Part shown: one piece after another, positions 1 through 5,365 of the stretch
Layout of the letters: every line of letters begins with the position of its first letter
Position numbering within the stretch: the first letter of the stretch is position 1
DNA from: Methanobrevibacter sp.
GTDB lineage: Archaea > Methanobacteriota > Methanobacteria > Methanobacteriales > Methanobacteriaceae
Direction of reading: 5' to 3'
Length of the DNA stretch: 7,297 bases
Assembly: GCA_009777005.1 (NCBI GenBank)
Contig: WRMT01000154.1
Span: forward strand, 1-7,297
Program-made: the position numbers and the translations under genes
The notes under the pieces: generated by a model
Seen by the model: only the letters and a program-made list of their open reading frames with translations
What the model was told of the DNA's origin: nothing
Database searches by the model: none

Positions 1-430
1 AAGTTTCTCACTAATAATTTCTTACTTAAAAGGAATAAATACTAATTTTTAAGTTATAATTGTGTAAGTTATAAGTTTCTCACTAATAATTTCTTACTTA
101 AAAGGAATAAATACTAATTTTTAAGTTATAATTGTGTAAGTTATTATTGTATTTTTGATAAGTGATTTTTTTTAAGTTATAAGTTATAATTTTTTTGTAA
201 AAGTTATAATTGTGTAAGTTATAAGTTTCTCACTAATAATTTATCACTTAAAAGGAATAAATACTAATTTTTAAGTTTTATGTTATAAGTTATAACTTTT
301 TTTTTTTTATTATTTTATTTCTGATTGTGTTTTTAAGTTATAATTGTGTAAGTTATAAGTTTCTCACTAATAATTTATTACTTAAAAGGAATAAATACTA
401 ATTTTTAAGTTTTAAATTATAAGTTATAAC
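1..430. repeat. Modular tandem/interspersed repeat array (modules A, B, C)
   Basis: This gene-free stretch is built from three modules. Module B (50 bp, beginning AAGTTTCTCACTAATAATTT) starts at 1, 73, 223 and 357. Module A (22 bp, beginning AAGTTATAATTGTG) lies at 51-72, 123-144, 201-222 and 335-356. The first two B+A units (1-72 and 73-144) are identical, a perfect 72-bp tandem repeat. Copies 3 and 4 of B differ from copy 1 only around unit positions 21-23. Module C, TTATAAGTTATAA, occurs at 177-189, 283-295 and 417-429, usually followed by a T-run. Each B copy has an 8-bp inverted repeat, ACTTAAAA-N15-TTTTAAGT (24-31/47-54 in copy 1), whose right arm runs into the AAGT that follows. Stops occur in all frames, so this is not coding. 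The array is cut by the left edge, so its full size is unknown. Spacing and unit size do not fit a CRISPR array. Function is unknown; binding sites for a DNA-binding protein or simple minisatellite expansion are both possible. Confidence 0.9.
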
Positions 431-470
431 TAATCCTTTTTTTATTTCAAAAATTTAAGTAAGATAAGAA

Positions 471-486
471 TTATAAGTTATATAAT
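471..486 (+). promoter_or_regulatory. Candidate TATA box for first DUF2097-like gene
   Basis: TTATATAAT at 478-486 is a good archaeal TATA-like element. The surrounding TTATAAGTTATATAA (471-485) is module C of the upstream array with two extra bases, so the promoter and repeat array seem to share an ancestor element. A start about 25 bases downstream would leave a leader of about 50-60 bases before the gene. A second AT-rich candidate, AAATATTATAA (about 532-542), lies closer to the gene and cannot be excluded. Confidence 0.45.
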
Positions 487-564
487 ACAATTTACTTTAT
501 AATTTTTCAAATTTTTACTTTGTTAAAATAATAAATATTATAATTAATCTTAATCGTGGTTTTT

Positions 565-858
565 ATGAATGAAAAAATTGATTTAAAGTCTGATGAAGTT
601 TTAAACTATGTAAAATTGAATGTCAAAGAAGAAGATACTTTAGAAATATCATATAACCGAATATTCGCACCTGGTGAAGTTTTGGATGTGAGAACTTATG
701 AAGAATTTGGTGAGGAAAATGTAGTGGTTTCTCTACAATTAAATGGAGAACTTGTCAATGATGTAGTTGAAATTAATTTAAACGATATAAAAGACGATTT
801 AATAGAAGTTTGCCATATAACTGGCGAAAAAGAAACACTTATTGTTGTGAAAGAGTAA
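565..858 (+). CDS. Small acidic DUF2097-like protein, paralog 1
   Basis: This encodes 97 residues from the ATG at 565. A GTG at 556 in the same frame would add three residues (MVF). I prefer 565 because the GTGG at 556-559 sits five bases upstream, where the ribosome binding site should be, as AGGTGG does in the next gene. The protein is acidic, with no membrane segment or signal peptide, so it should be cytoplasmic. It has a predicted helical start (SDEVLNYVKLNV), a conserved core (LEISYNRIFAPGEVLDV), then alternating beta and acidic segments including VEINLNDIKDDLIEVCHI. Length and core fit the methanogen family DUF2097, from memory; no function is known to me. It is clearly paralogous to the gene at 1002-1313. 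Two stop codons in a row (TAATAA) end it. Confidence 0.85.
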   Translation: MNEKIDLKSDEVLNYVKLNVKEEDTLEISYNRIFAPGEVLDVRTYEEFGEENVVVSLQLNGELVNDVVEINLNDIKDDLIEVCHITGEKETLIVVKE

Positions 859-940
859 TAACTAGATTTTCACATAATTAAGATATTTTTAAAAGGCAAA
901 ATAAGTCAAAAAACTTAGTTACTTTCTATATGTATTAGAT

Positions 941-970
941 TAGGAATATAATTGTAATAGGAATATAATT
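941..970 (+). promoter_or_regulatory. Duplicated TATA-like element before second DUF2097-like gene
   Basis: TAGGAATATAATT occurs at 941-953 and again at 958-970, a 13-bp direct repeat with a 17-bp period. Each copy contains AATATAAT, which resembles an archaeal TATA box. The second copy ends about 31 bases before the ATG at 1002, the right distance for a start site just upstream of the ribosome binding site AGGTGG (992-997). The gene therefore probably has its own promoter instead of depending on read-through from paralog 1. The duplication could give two start sites or a paired operator. Confidence 0.5.
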
Positions 971-1001
971 AACATAATTTTTTTCTTATGTAGGTGGAAT
1001 A

Positions 1002-1313
1002 ATGATTACAAAAGAATTAGAAATGGATTGTGATTTAGCTATAAAGTATATTAAAGAAAATGTGAATATTCATGATATATTGGAACTTTCTTATAATAGA
1101 GTATTTACTCCAGGAGAAGTTTTAAATGTTGATACTTCTGAATACAACGGAAAAGAAGGGTTAAAGGTTTTGATTCATGTTTCAGAAGATACTTTTACAT
1201 CAACAGTTGAAGTTGATCTTGAAGAAATAAAAGATGAATTAATTGAAATTACTCATATTCCTAAAAATAAAGATGAAAAAACAGTTATTTTAATAGAAAG
1301 ATGTGAAATTTAG
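1002..1313 (+). CDS. Small acidic DUF2097-like protein, paralog 2
   Basis: This encodes 103 residues from an ATG with a strong ribosome binding site, AGGTGG, four bases upstream (992-997). It aligns without large gaps to the product of 565-858. The best-conserved stretches are YIKENV with YVKLNV, LELSYNRVFTPGEVLNV with LEISYNRIFAPGEVLDV, and VEVDLEEIKDELIEITHI with VEINLNDIKDDLIEVCHI. Outside these blocks it has diverged widely, so the duplication is old or the pair is under different selection. No signal peptide, membrane segment or catalytic motif is visible, so it is probably a cytoplasmic protein of unknown function in the methanogen DUF2097 family (from memory). It converges with the ABC ATPase gene on the other strand, with 26 bases between the two stops. 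Confidence 0.87.
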   Translation: MITKELEMDCDLAIKYIKENVNIHDILELSYNRVFTPGEVLNVDTSEYNGKEGLKVLIHVSEDTFTSTVEVDLEEIKDELIEITHIPKNKDEKTVILIERCEI

Positions 1314-1315
1314 TT

Positions 1316-1327
1316 ATTTTTAAAAAT
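1316..1327. terminator. Compact bidirectional T-tract terminator
   Basis: ATTTTTAAAAAT is a perfect 12-bp palindrome inside the 26-base gap between two convergent genes. It gives a T5 run to + strand transcripts, three bases after the TAG of paralog 2, and a T5 run to - strand transcripts just after the ATPase stop at 1340-1342. Flanking bases (TAG before, CTA after) extend the symmetry imperfectly. Archaeal transcription usually ends on T-runs, so one element may serve both genes. Confidence 0.5.
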
Positions 1328-1339
1328 TAGCTAGATAAA

Positions 1340-2482
1340 TTATTGATTAAATCGTTCATAATCACTAATTATATTAACATTCAATGATTTAAAGCTAATA
1401 TATATTTCTTTATTTTTTTTCACAGACAATATATCTGCTGAACTTTTGGTCAAAAGTCCTTTAAATATATGGTCATCAATAGCTACATTTACTAAGACAG
1501 TAGGTCCAGATTCAATGATTTCTAGTATTTTTCCTTTCATTTGATTTCTTGCAGAAGATTCAAATTTTTCATTGGAAAAAATAATGTTTTCAGGACGAAT
1601 AGCTATTAAAACTTTAATTCTTTCATGATCATGCTGTTTTTTTTTAGTTATATCCTTTTTGTATTTTTTATTTATTTTAGTTATACAATATATATCTGAA
1701 CTGTTTATAATTGTTCCATGACCTATTTCTATTTTAGCTACTTCTGGACTTATTTCAATAATGTTTCCTTCAAAAATATTTTGAACTCCAACAAAGTCAG
1801 CTACAAAATTATTTTCAGGACGTGAAAAAACTTCGGTAGTACTGTCCAACTGATGTATTTTTCCATCTTTCATAACACCTACTCTATCTGCTAAATTCCA
1901 AACATCATTAAAGTTATGTGTAACATGAATGCATGTTGTTTTATATTCTTTACAAACATTTTTAATTAAGGATGTTAGTTTAGCTTGTGTTGAAACATCT
2001 AAAGCACTAAATGGTTCATCCATCAAAATCATTTTTGGCTCAACAATAAGTGCTCTAGCAAGTGCTGCTCTTTGAGATTCCCCTCCACTTAATGTATCAA
2101 TGTTTCTGTGTAATATATGCTCAATTTTCATCTTTTTAGCTATTTTGTTGATTTTTTCAGCTACTTCTTCCTTTGAAAATTTTTTTTGGGCACCATAAGC
2201 TATGTTATCATAAACATCCATATTTGGGAATAAAACAGTATCTTGATAAACTATACTGATTTCACGAACTTCAGGAGGAACATCATTTAAAAGTTTATTT
2301 TTTAATTTAATTGTTCCTTTAGTGGGGTTATAAAAACCAATTATGGTTTCAAGCAAGACGGATTTTCCTGATCCTGTAGGTCCAATTAATACTAGATATT
2401 CTCCTTTTTCAAGATTTAAATTAATATTTTTTAAATGAAATTCTCCTAAATCTACAGATAAATCTTCAATTTCTAAATACAT
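1340..2482 (-). CDS. wtpC: Tungstate/molybdate-type ABC transporter ATP-binding protein
   Basis: This is a 380-residue ATPase that would power oxyanion import from the cytoplasmic face. All ABC motifs are present: Walker A GPTGSGKS (34-41), Q-loop Gln80 in VYQD, signature LSGGESQ (131-137), Walker B MILMDEP (151-157) with catalytic Glu156, D-loop SALD (159-162) and switch His189 in HVTHN. Residues from about 235 form a C-terminal TOBE-like beta region containing IAIRPENI (294-301) and a conserved ESGPTVLVNV stretch (324-333), as in the ModC/WtpC/PotA group. At 380 residues it is somewhat longer than the usual 340-350, partly from a Lys-rich insert at about 272-289. The start has a weak AGGT ribosome site (2496-2493) ten bases upstream. 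It lies 189 bases after its partner permease on the same strand. Tungstate or molybdate is inferred from the pair's resemblance to WtpB/WtpC; sulfate or another oxyanion is less likely. Confidence 0.85.
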   Translation of the reverse strand: MYLEIEDLSVDLGEFHLKNINLNLEKGEYLVLIGPTGSGKSVLLETIIGFYNPTKGTIKLKNKLLNDVPPEVREISIVYQDTVLFPNMDVYDNIAYGAQKKFSKEEVAEKINKIAKKMKIEHILHRNIDTLSGGESQRAALARALIVEPKMILMDEPFSALDVSTQAKLTSLIKNVCKEYKTTCIHVTHNFNDVWNLADRVGVMKDGKIHQLDSTTEVFSRPENNFVADFVGVQNIFEGNIIEISPEVAKIEIGHGTIINSSDIYCITKINKKYKKDITKKKQHDHERIKVLIAIRPENIIFSNEKFESSARNQMKGKILEIIESGPTVLVNVAIDDHIFKGLLTKSSADILSVKKNKEIYISFKSLNVNIISDYERFNQ

Positions 2483-2535
2483 TATTAATCAAACCTATTT
2501 GCTTGTATTTCATTGTTTTTATTGTTATTTTATAA

Positions 2536-2643
2536 TTTTTTATAATTTTAATAATTTTTATCATTATTTTCATTATTTTTATTTTTATTTTTTATTTTTT
2601 TTTATAATTTTAATAATTTTTATCATTATTTTCATTATTTTTA
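2536..2643. repeat. 46-bp direct repeat in gap between permease and ATPase
   Basis: Positions 2536-2581 and 2598-2643 are identical over 46 bp, offset by 62 bp. The unit is almost all A and T with the internal marker ATCATTATTTTCATTATT. It fills most of the 189-base gap between the - strand permease and ATPase genes. In the operon's sense orientation it is A-rich, so it does not supply T-runs to stop transcription there. No open reading frame of note or binding-site symmetry is visible. It looks like a recent local duplication that lengthened an operon spacer. Confidence 0.88.
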
Positions 2644-2671
2644 ATAATTTTTATTATTATTCTTTATTTTT

Positions 2672-3463
2672 TTAAAAGCTTGAAGTATAGCTTTCTTTTG
2701 CATACTTTTCCATAACAGCTATTGTTATAAAAGAAATTATTACCAATAGGATTCCCGCAGTTATAGATAAGTCAATATCTCCAGTTGAAAGATTCAAATA
2801 CATAGAAACAGCTAATGTTTCAGTTTTCATTAATATCCCTCCTCCAACAAAAAGAACTGATGCAAATGTTCCTATACAACGAGCAATAGCTATTATTATA
2901 GTAGCAAAAAGACCCTTTTTAGCTAGTGGTAATGTAACATTATAAAAAGTAGCTATTTCTCCATATCCTAAGCTACGTGATACAAATTCATATCTGGGGT
3001 CTATATAATTAAATGTGGAGTATAAAGTCTTTACTGCAAAAGGCAGAGCTACAAAAAATTGAGCAATGATAACTCCTGTGGTATTAAAGACGAGTTCAAT
3101 TCCTAGGATTTCAAGATAATCTCCTATTCCATTAGATCCTAAAAACATTAAAAGAGCAATACCAACAACAATTTCTGGAAATGCCATAGGCAAATCAATT
3201 ATAATTTTGAACAATCTTTTCAATGGAAATTCATATCTAGCTAATGTATAAGCCATTGGAATGCAACAAATCATAATAACGGTTGCAGATATTAGAGAAG
3301 TAAATAATGTTAATGAAACTGCAAAAGCCATTTCTTCGGAGAATAAAGCATTTATAAATCCATCAAAAGTCGGTATTAAAAACATGCTTCCTATAACTAC
3401 AAAAAATACTAGTGTAATAGCTATTGTTACTCCAATAAAGATTAATTCAAATTTTGATCGCAT
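2672..3463 (-). CDS. wtpB: Tungstate/molybdate-type ABC transporter permease
   Basis: This is a 263-residue integral membrane protein, the usual length for ModB/WtpB. About six hydrophobic segments can be read, near residues 6-30, 47-75, 93-109, 127-148, 184-206 and 231-251. The cytoplasmic EAA-type loop that docks on the ATPase is at about 159-182 (EFVSRSLGYGEIATFYNVTLPLAK), with the conserved Gly166. The segment LPMAFPEIVVGIALL (91-105) matches the position of the LP-x-x-x-P-x-x-x-G-x-x-LL motif of molybdate, tungstate and sulfate permeases. The ATG at 3463 is the first start after an in-frame TAA, with AAGGTG (3477-3472) as ribosome site. It is the first gene of the operon, with the ATPase following. 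The binding protein normally found just upstream (WtpA/ModA) is absent; there is only non-coding DNA. Confidence 0.86.
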   Translation of the reverse strand: MRSKFELIFIGVTIAITLVFFVVIGSMFLIPTFDGFINALFSEEMAFAVSLTLFTSLISATVIMICCIPMAYTLARYEFPLKRLFKIIIDLPMAFPEIVVGIALLMFLGSNGIGDYLEILGIELVFNTTGVIIAQFFVALPFAVKTLYSTFNYIDPRYEFVSRSLGYGEIATFYNVTLPLAKKGLFATIIIAIARCIGTFASVLFVGGGILMKTETLAVSMYLNLSTGDIDLSITAGILLVIISFITIAVMEKYAKESYTSSF

Positions 3464-3471
3464 GTTTTTTA

Positions 3472-3530
3472 CACCTTAACTCTTTGTTAATATATTTATT
3501 TCTTTTCATTGATTAGATTATTGTTTATAG
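3472..3530 (-). promoter_or_regulatory. Promoter and ribosome site of the permease-ATPase operon
   Basis: Read on the - strand, CTATAAA (3530-3524) is a TATA-like box that would start transcription near 3500 and leave a leader of about 35 bases. AAGGTG (3477-3472) is the ribosome site. A second AT-rich box, TAAATATATTA (3498-3488), lies too close to the start to leave the ribosome site inside the mRNA. I see no certain regulator site. Confidence 0.4.
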
Positions 3531-3787
3531 TATTTAAATAAATAAAAAAAATAGGGAATATTAATCATATTTATATTAAAGTTTATAATTTTTAAAGGTT
3601 CTATCGATTACTATACTTTGATTATTCTATTTTTTATTAATTAATAATATTTTTTAAAAATTAAATCGAAAGGTATTTATATTATGTTATTGATAAGAAT
3701 ATTTATTTACATCGATTTGATAAAATATTAATTATTTTCCTGAAATTTAAGAATTTTTCCTAAGAAATTTAAAGAAGTAAATTTTAT

Positions 3788-3812
3788 CCATTTTAATGGT
3801 TAGATAGACCAT
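3788..3812. promoter_or_regulatory. Overlapping inverted repeats, possible operator
   Basis: CCATTTTAATGG (3788-3799) and ATGGT-TAGATAG-ACCAT (3796-3812) overlap, so the AATGG strand can pair either way. This stands out in a stretch where G and C are rare. It is about 325 bases upstream of the permease start and 450 bases upstream of the FecCD gene, far for a classical operator. The regulator, if any, is unknown. Confidence 0.2.
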
Positions 3813-3884
3813 AATCTTCAAATTTAATATTTGGAATTATTTGGACAGTTAAAATATTGTACTAGAAAATATCATGAAATAATG

Positions 3885-3990
3885 ATAAATTAATAGCTTG
3901 ATTTATTGATTAAATAAATTAATAGCTTGATTTATTGATTAAATAAATTAATAGCTTGATTTACTGATTAAATAAATCTATAGAGCTTAT
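3885..3990. repeat. 29-bp tandem repeats with internal hairpin
   Basis: Copies lie at 3885-3913, 3914-3942 and 3943-3971, followed by a degenerate partial copy. Copies 1 and 2 are identical; copy 3 has one T-to-C change. Each unit junction holds a perfect inverted repeat, ATTTATT-GATTA-AATAAAT (3901-3919 in copy 1). In RNA the stem could extend to 10 bp through a G-U pair with the flanking TTG and TAA. In copy 3 the base change breaks one pair of the stem. The right end of the array abuts the segment complementary to the FecCD gene. Confidence 0.88.
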
Positions 3991-4171
3991 TGCTGGTCGT
4001 GTAAGATTTGGTTCATAGATGAGGCGAAATTTCATTGAAACATGAAACAATCCTTGAAAAAACTAAGATTCAACATAATTTTCAGTCTGTTTCGTTTTTC
4101 TTCCTTTAAAAATCATAGGTACTAATAATCTTTGATTCATCTTCCATAATTTTACTTGCACTTAATGACAT
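3961..4171 (-). pseudogene. Possible decayed small gene, unknown family
   Basis: Read on the - strand, an ATG at 4171 has a GGTG ribosome site (4184-4181) and a TATA-like CTATAAAAAG about 55 bases upstream. The reading frame starts MSLSASKIMEDESKIISTYDF, then stops at TAA (4108-4106). Skipping one T in the T5 run there opens a second frame reading KGRKTKQTENYVES to a TAG (4065-4063). The same frame then stays open for 33 codons, ending EPNLTRPAISSIDLFNQ before TAA at 3963-3961. The block is less AT-rich than its surroundings, as expected of former coding DNA. I recognise no family. Chance open frames remain a real alternative, as does an RNA gene. Confidence 0.22.
3978..4010. repeat. Inverted near-copy of a FecCD coding segment (4404-4439)
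   Basis: CTATAGAGCTTATTGCTGG (3978-3996) is the exact reverse complement of 4421-4439 inside the FecCD permease gene. Beyond it, TGTAAGATTTG (4000-4010) is the reverse complement of 4404-4414 with one mismatch, which would be a G-U pair in RNA. The intervening stretch is three bases shorter here. Read on the - strand, the codon frame matches that of the gene, giving PAISSI in both. It may be a fossil of an inverted duplication or an RNA-pairing element. Confidence 0.75.
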
Positions 4172-4186
4172 GGATGTTTACACCAA

Positions 4187-4228
4187 AAACATGTTTAATT
4201 TAATAATAGATTACATTATCTTTTTATA
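4187..4228 (+). promoter_or_regulatory. Candidate promoter of the FecCD cluster
   Basis: TTTTTATAG (4220-4228) is a TATA-like box about 37 bases upstream of the ATG at 4265, predicting a leader of about 10-15 bases. No clear GGTG-type ribosome site precedes the start; only a weak GATGG at 4248-4252 is seen, so translation may be leaderless or nearly so. The same box reads CTATAAAAAG on the - strand and could serve the possible decayed gene. Just upstream is a perfect 10-bp palindrome, AAACATGTTT (4187-4196), a possible operator. Confidence 0.4.
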
Positions 4229-4264
4229 GCTAAAAGAACTCCCAAAGATGGATTTTAAGATAAT

Positions 4265-5275
4265 ATGAAAATTTGGAATAAATATGTAACAATAAGTGTT
4301 TTAATATTGCTGCCAATTTTTCTATTTTTTCTTTCTTTTCTGCTTGGAAGATTTCCAATTTCTCCGTTGGAAGTAATATTAACTTTATTAAGTCCAATAA
4401 ATTCAAATTTTACAGTTTCACCAGCAATAAGCTCTATAGTTTTTAATATCAGACTTCCTAGAATAATAGCTGCAATGTTAGTTGGAGCTTCTTTAGCTAT
4501 AGCTGGAGCAGCTTTTCAAGGAATATTTAAAAATCCTTTAGTGTCATCAGATATACTTGGAGTGTCAGCTGGTTCTGGTTTTGGGGCTTGTCTTGCAATT
4601 TTATTAGCTGCAGGAAATTGGATGATTCAAATATTTGCATTTTTGTTTGGACTAATTTCTGTTTTAATTACTTATCTAATTTCTAAAACTTATAAAACCG
4701 GAGGTATTTTGGTTTTAGTATTATCTGGTGTAGCTATATCTGCTTTTTTTAATGCTTTGATTTCAGGAGCTAAGTTTATTGCAGATCCTTATGATAAATT
4801 ACCTCAAATTACATATTGGCTAATGGGTAGCTTATCTTCAATAAATCTTGATAAATTATTGGTTATAATAATACCAATTTTTTCAGGAATTTTTGTTTTG
4901 TTGTTACTGCGATGGAGATTAAATGTTTTAGCAATGGGTGATGAAGAAGCTCAATCTTTAGGTGTTAATCCTCAAAAATTCAGAGCTATTCTTATAATAG
5001 CTTGTACTTTATTAACAGCAGCAGCAGTTTCTGTTAGTGGAATTATTGGATGGGTTGGACTGTTAATTCCCCACATTTGTCGCATGATTGTAGGACCAGA
5101 TCATAAAAAATTACTTCCAGCATGTTTGAGTATTGGAGCTAGTTTTCTTCTTTTAATAGATAATGTTTCAAGAACAGCAATAGCTATTGAAGTACCAATC
5201 GGGATTTTAACTGCAATAATTGGAGTACCAGTATTTTTATACTTACTTAGAAGAGGGTATTCTCAGTGGTCTTGA
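4265..5275 (+). CDS. FecCD/BtuC-type ABC transporter permease
   Basis: This 336-residue, strongly hydrophobic protein is full length for the FecCD/BtuC family of metal-chelate permeases (typically about 320-350 residues and ten membrane segments). Conserved blocks, in order: RLPRIIAAMLVGASLAIAG (63-81), FQGIFKNPLVSSDILGVSAG (84-103), YWLMGSLSS (184-192), LNVLAMGDEEAQSLGV (219-234) and the ATPase-coupling loop GIIGWVGLLIPHICR (259-273). The end, PIGILTAIIGVPVFLYLLRR (311-330), also matches. It would form a homodimeric channel in the membrane. Substrates of the family include ferric siderophores, haem and cobalamin; nothing here decides between them. The matching FecE-type ATPase lies two genes downstream. 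The binding protein is not in the window. Codons 53-58 are perfectly complementary to the upstream intergenic segment 3978-3996. Confidence 0.93.
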   Translation: MKIWNKYVTISVLILLPIFLFFLSFLLGRFPISPLEVILTLLSPINSNFTVSPAISSIVFNIRLPRIIAAMLVGASLAIAGAAFQGIFKNPLVSSDILGVSAGSGFGACLAILLAAGNWMIQIFAFLFGLISVLITYLISKTYKTGGILVLVLSGVAISAFFNALISGAKFIADPYDKLPQITYWLMGSLSSINLDKLLVIIIPIFSGIFVLLLLRWRLNVLAMGDEEAQSLGVNPQKFRAILIIACTLLTAAAVSVSGIIGWVGLLIPHICRMIVGPDHKKLLPACLSIGASFLLLIDNVSRTAIAIEVPIGILTAIIGVPVFLYLLRRGYSQWS

Positions 5276-5365
5276 ATTAATAAATAATCTACTGATTGTT
5301 GTTAATATTAAGTTATTATTCAAATTTTAAAAATTAATATAATCTATTTTTATCATTGGGGTGAT
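5276..5365 (+). promoter_or_regulatory. Gap with TATA-like box and tight ribosome site
   Basis: This 90-base gap holds no gene. TTAATATAAT (5334-5343) resembles a TATA box and could give the methyltransferase its own start, but at this distance transcription would begin close to the start codon. GGGGTGAT (5358-5365) is a strong ribosome site that directly touches the TTG start codon. Confidence 0.35.

Larger units (their letters stand above)
3480..4264. other. 785-bp divergent intergenic region
   Basis: This separates the - strand oxyanion importer from the + strand FecCD cluster. From left to right it holds the permease promoter; a very AT-rich stretch (3540-3780); two overlapping small inverted repeats at 3788-3812 (CCATTTTAATGG, and ATGGT-N7-ACCAT); three 29-bp tandem repeats (3885-3971); a 19-bp segment complementary to the FecCD gene (3978-3996); and a less AT-rich block (about 3980-4200) that may be a decayed - strand gene. 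No intact ORF of convincing length and no tRNA or rRNA is seen. Confidence 0.7.

Noticed and set aside
1..430. CRISPR array
   Set aside because: Repeats are long (50-72 bp), two copies abut without a unique spacer, other gaps are of uneven size and share elements, and no cas gene is present.
3261..3479. 72-codon + strand open frame
   Set aside because: It lies antisense to the permease N-terminus, has no ribosome site and looks like a shadow of the real gene.
3600..3720. Repeated TCGAT motifs (3604, 3666, 3712) as a regulator site
   Set aside because: AAATCGA (3663-3669) and TCGATTT (3712-3718) are only 7-bp arms 42 bases apart, too weak to call in AT-rich DNA.
3830..3912. Short - strand frame ending FEDYGLSNH as a transposase tail
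   Set aside because: Only about 20 codons are open and no transposase motif or terminal inverted repeats were found.
3885..3990. CRISPR-like 29-bp repeats
   Set aside because: The units are head to tail with no spacers between them, so it is a tandem repeat.
3980..4110. tRNA or known riboswitch in the less AT-rich intergenic block
   Set aside because: No cloverleaf, T-arm GGTTC-with-partner, or recognisable cobalamin or other riboswitch core could be built by eye.
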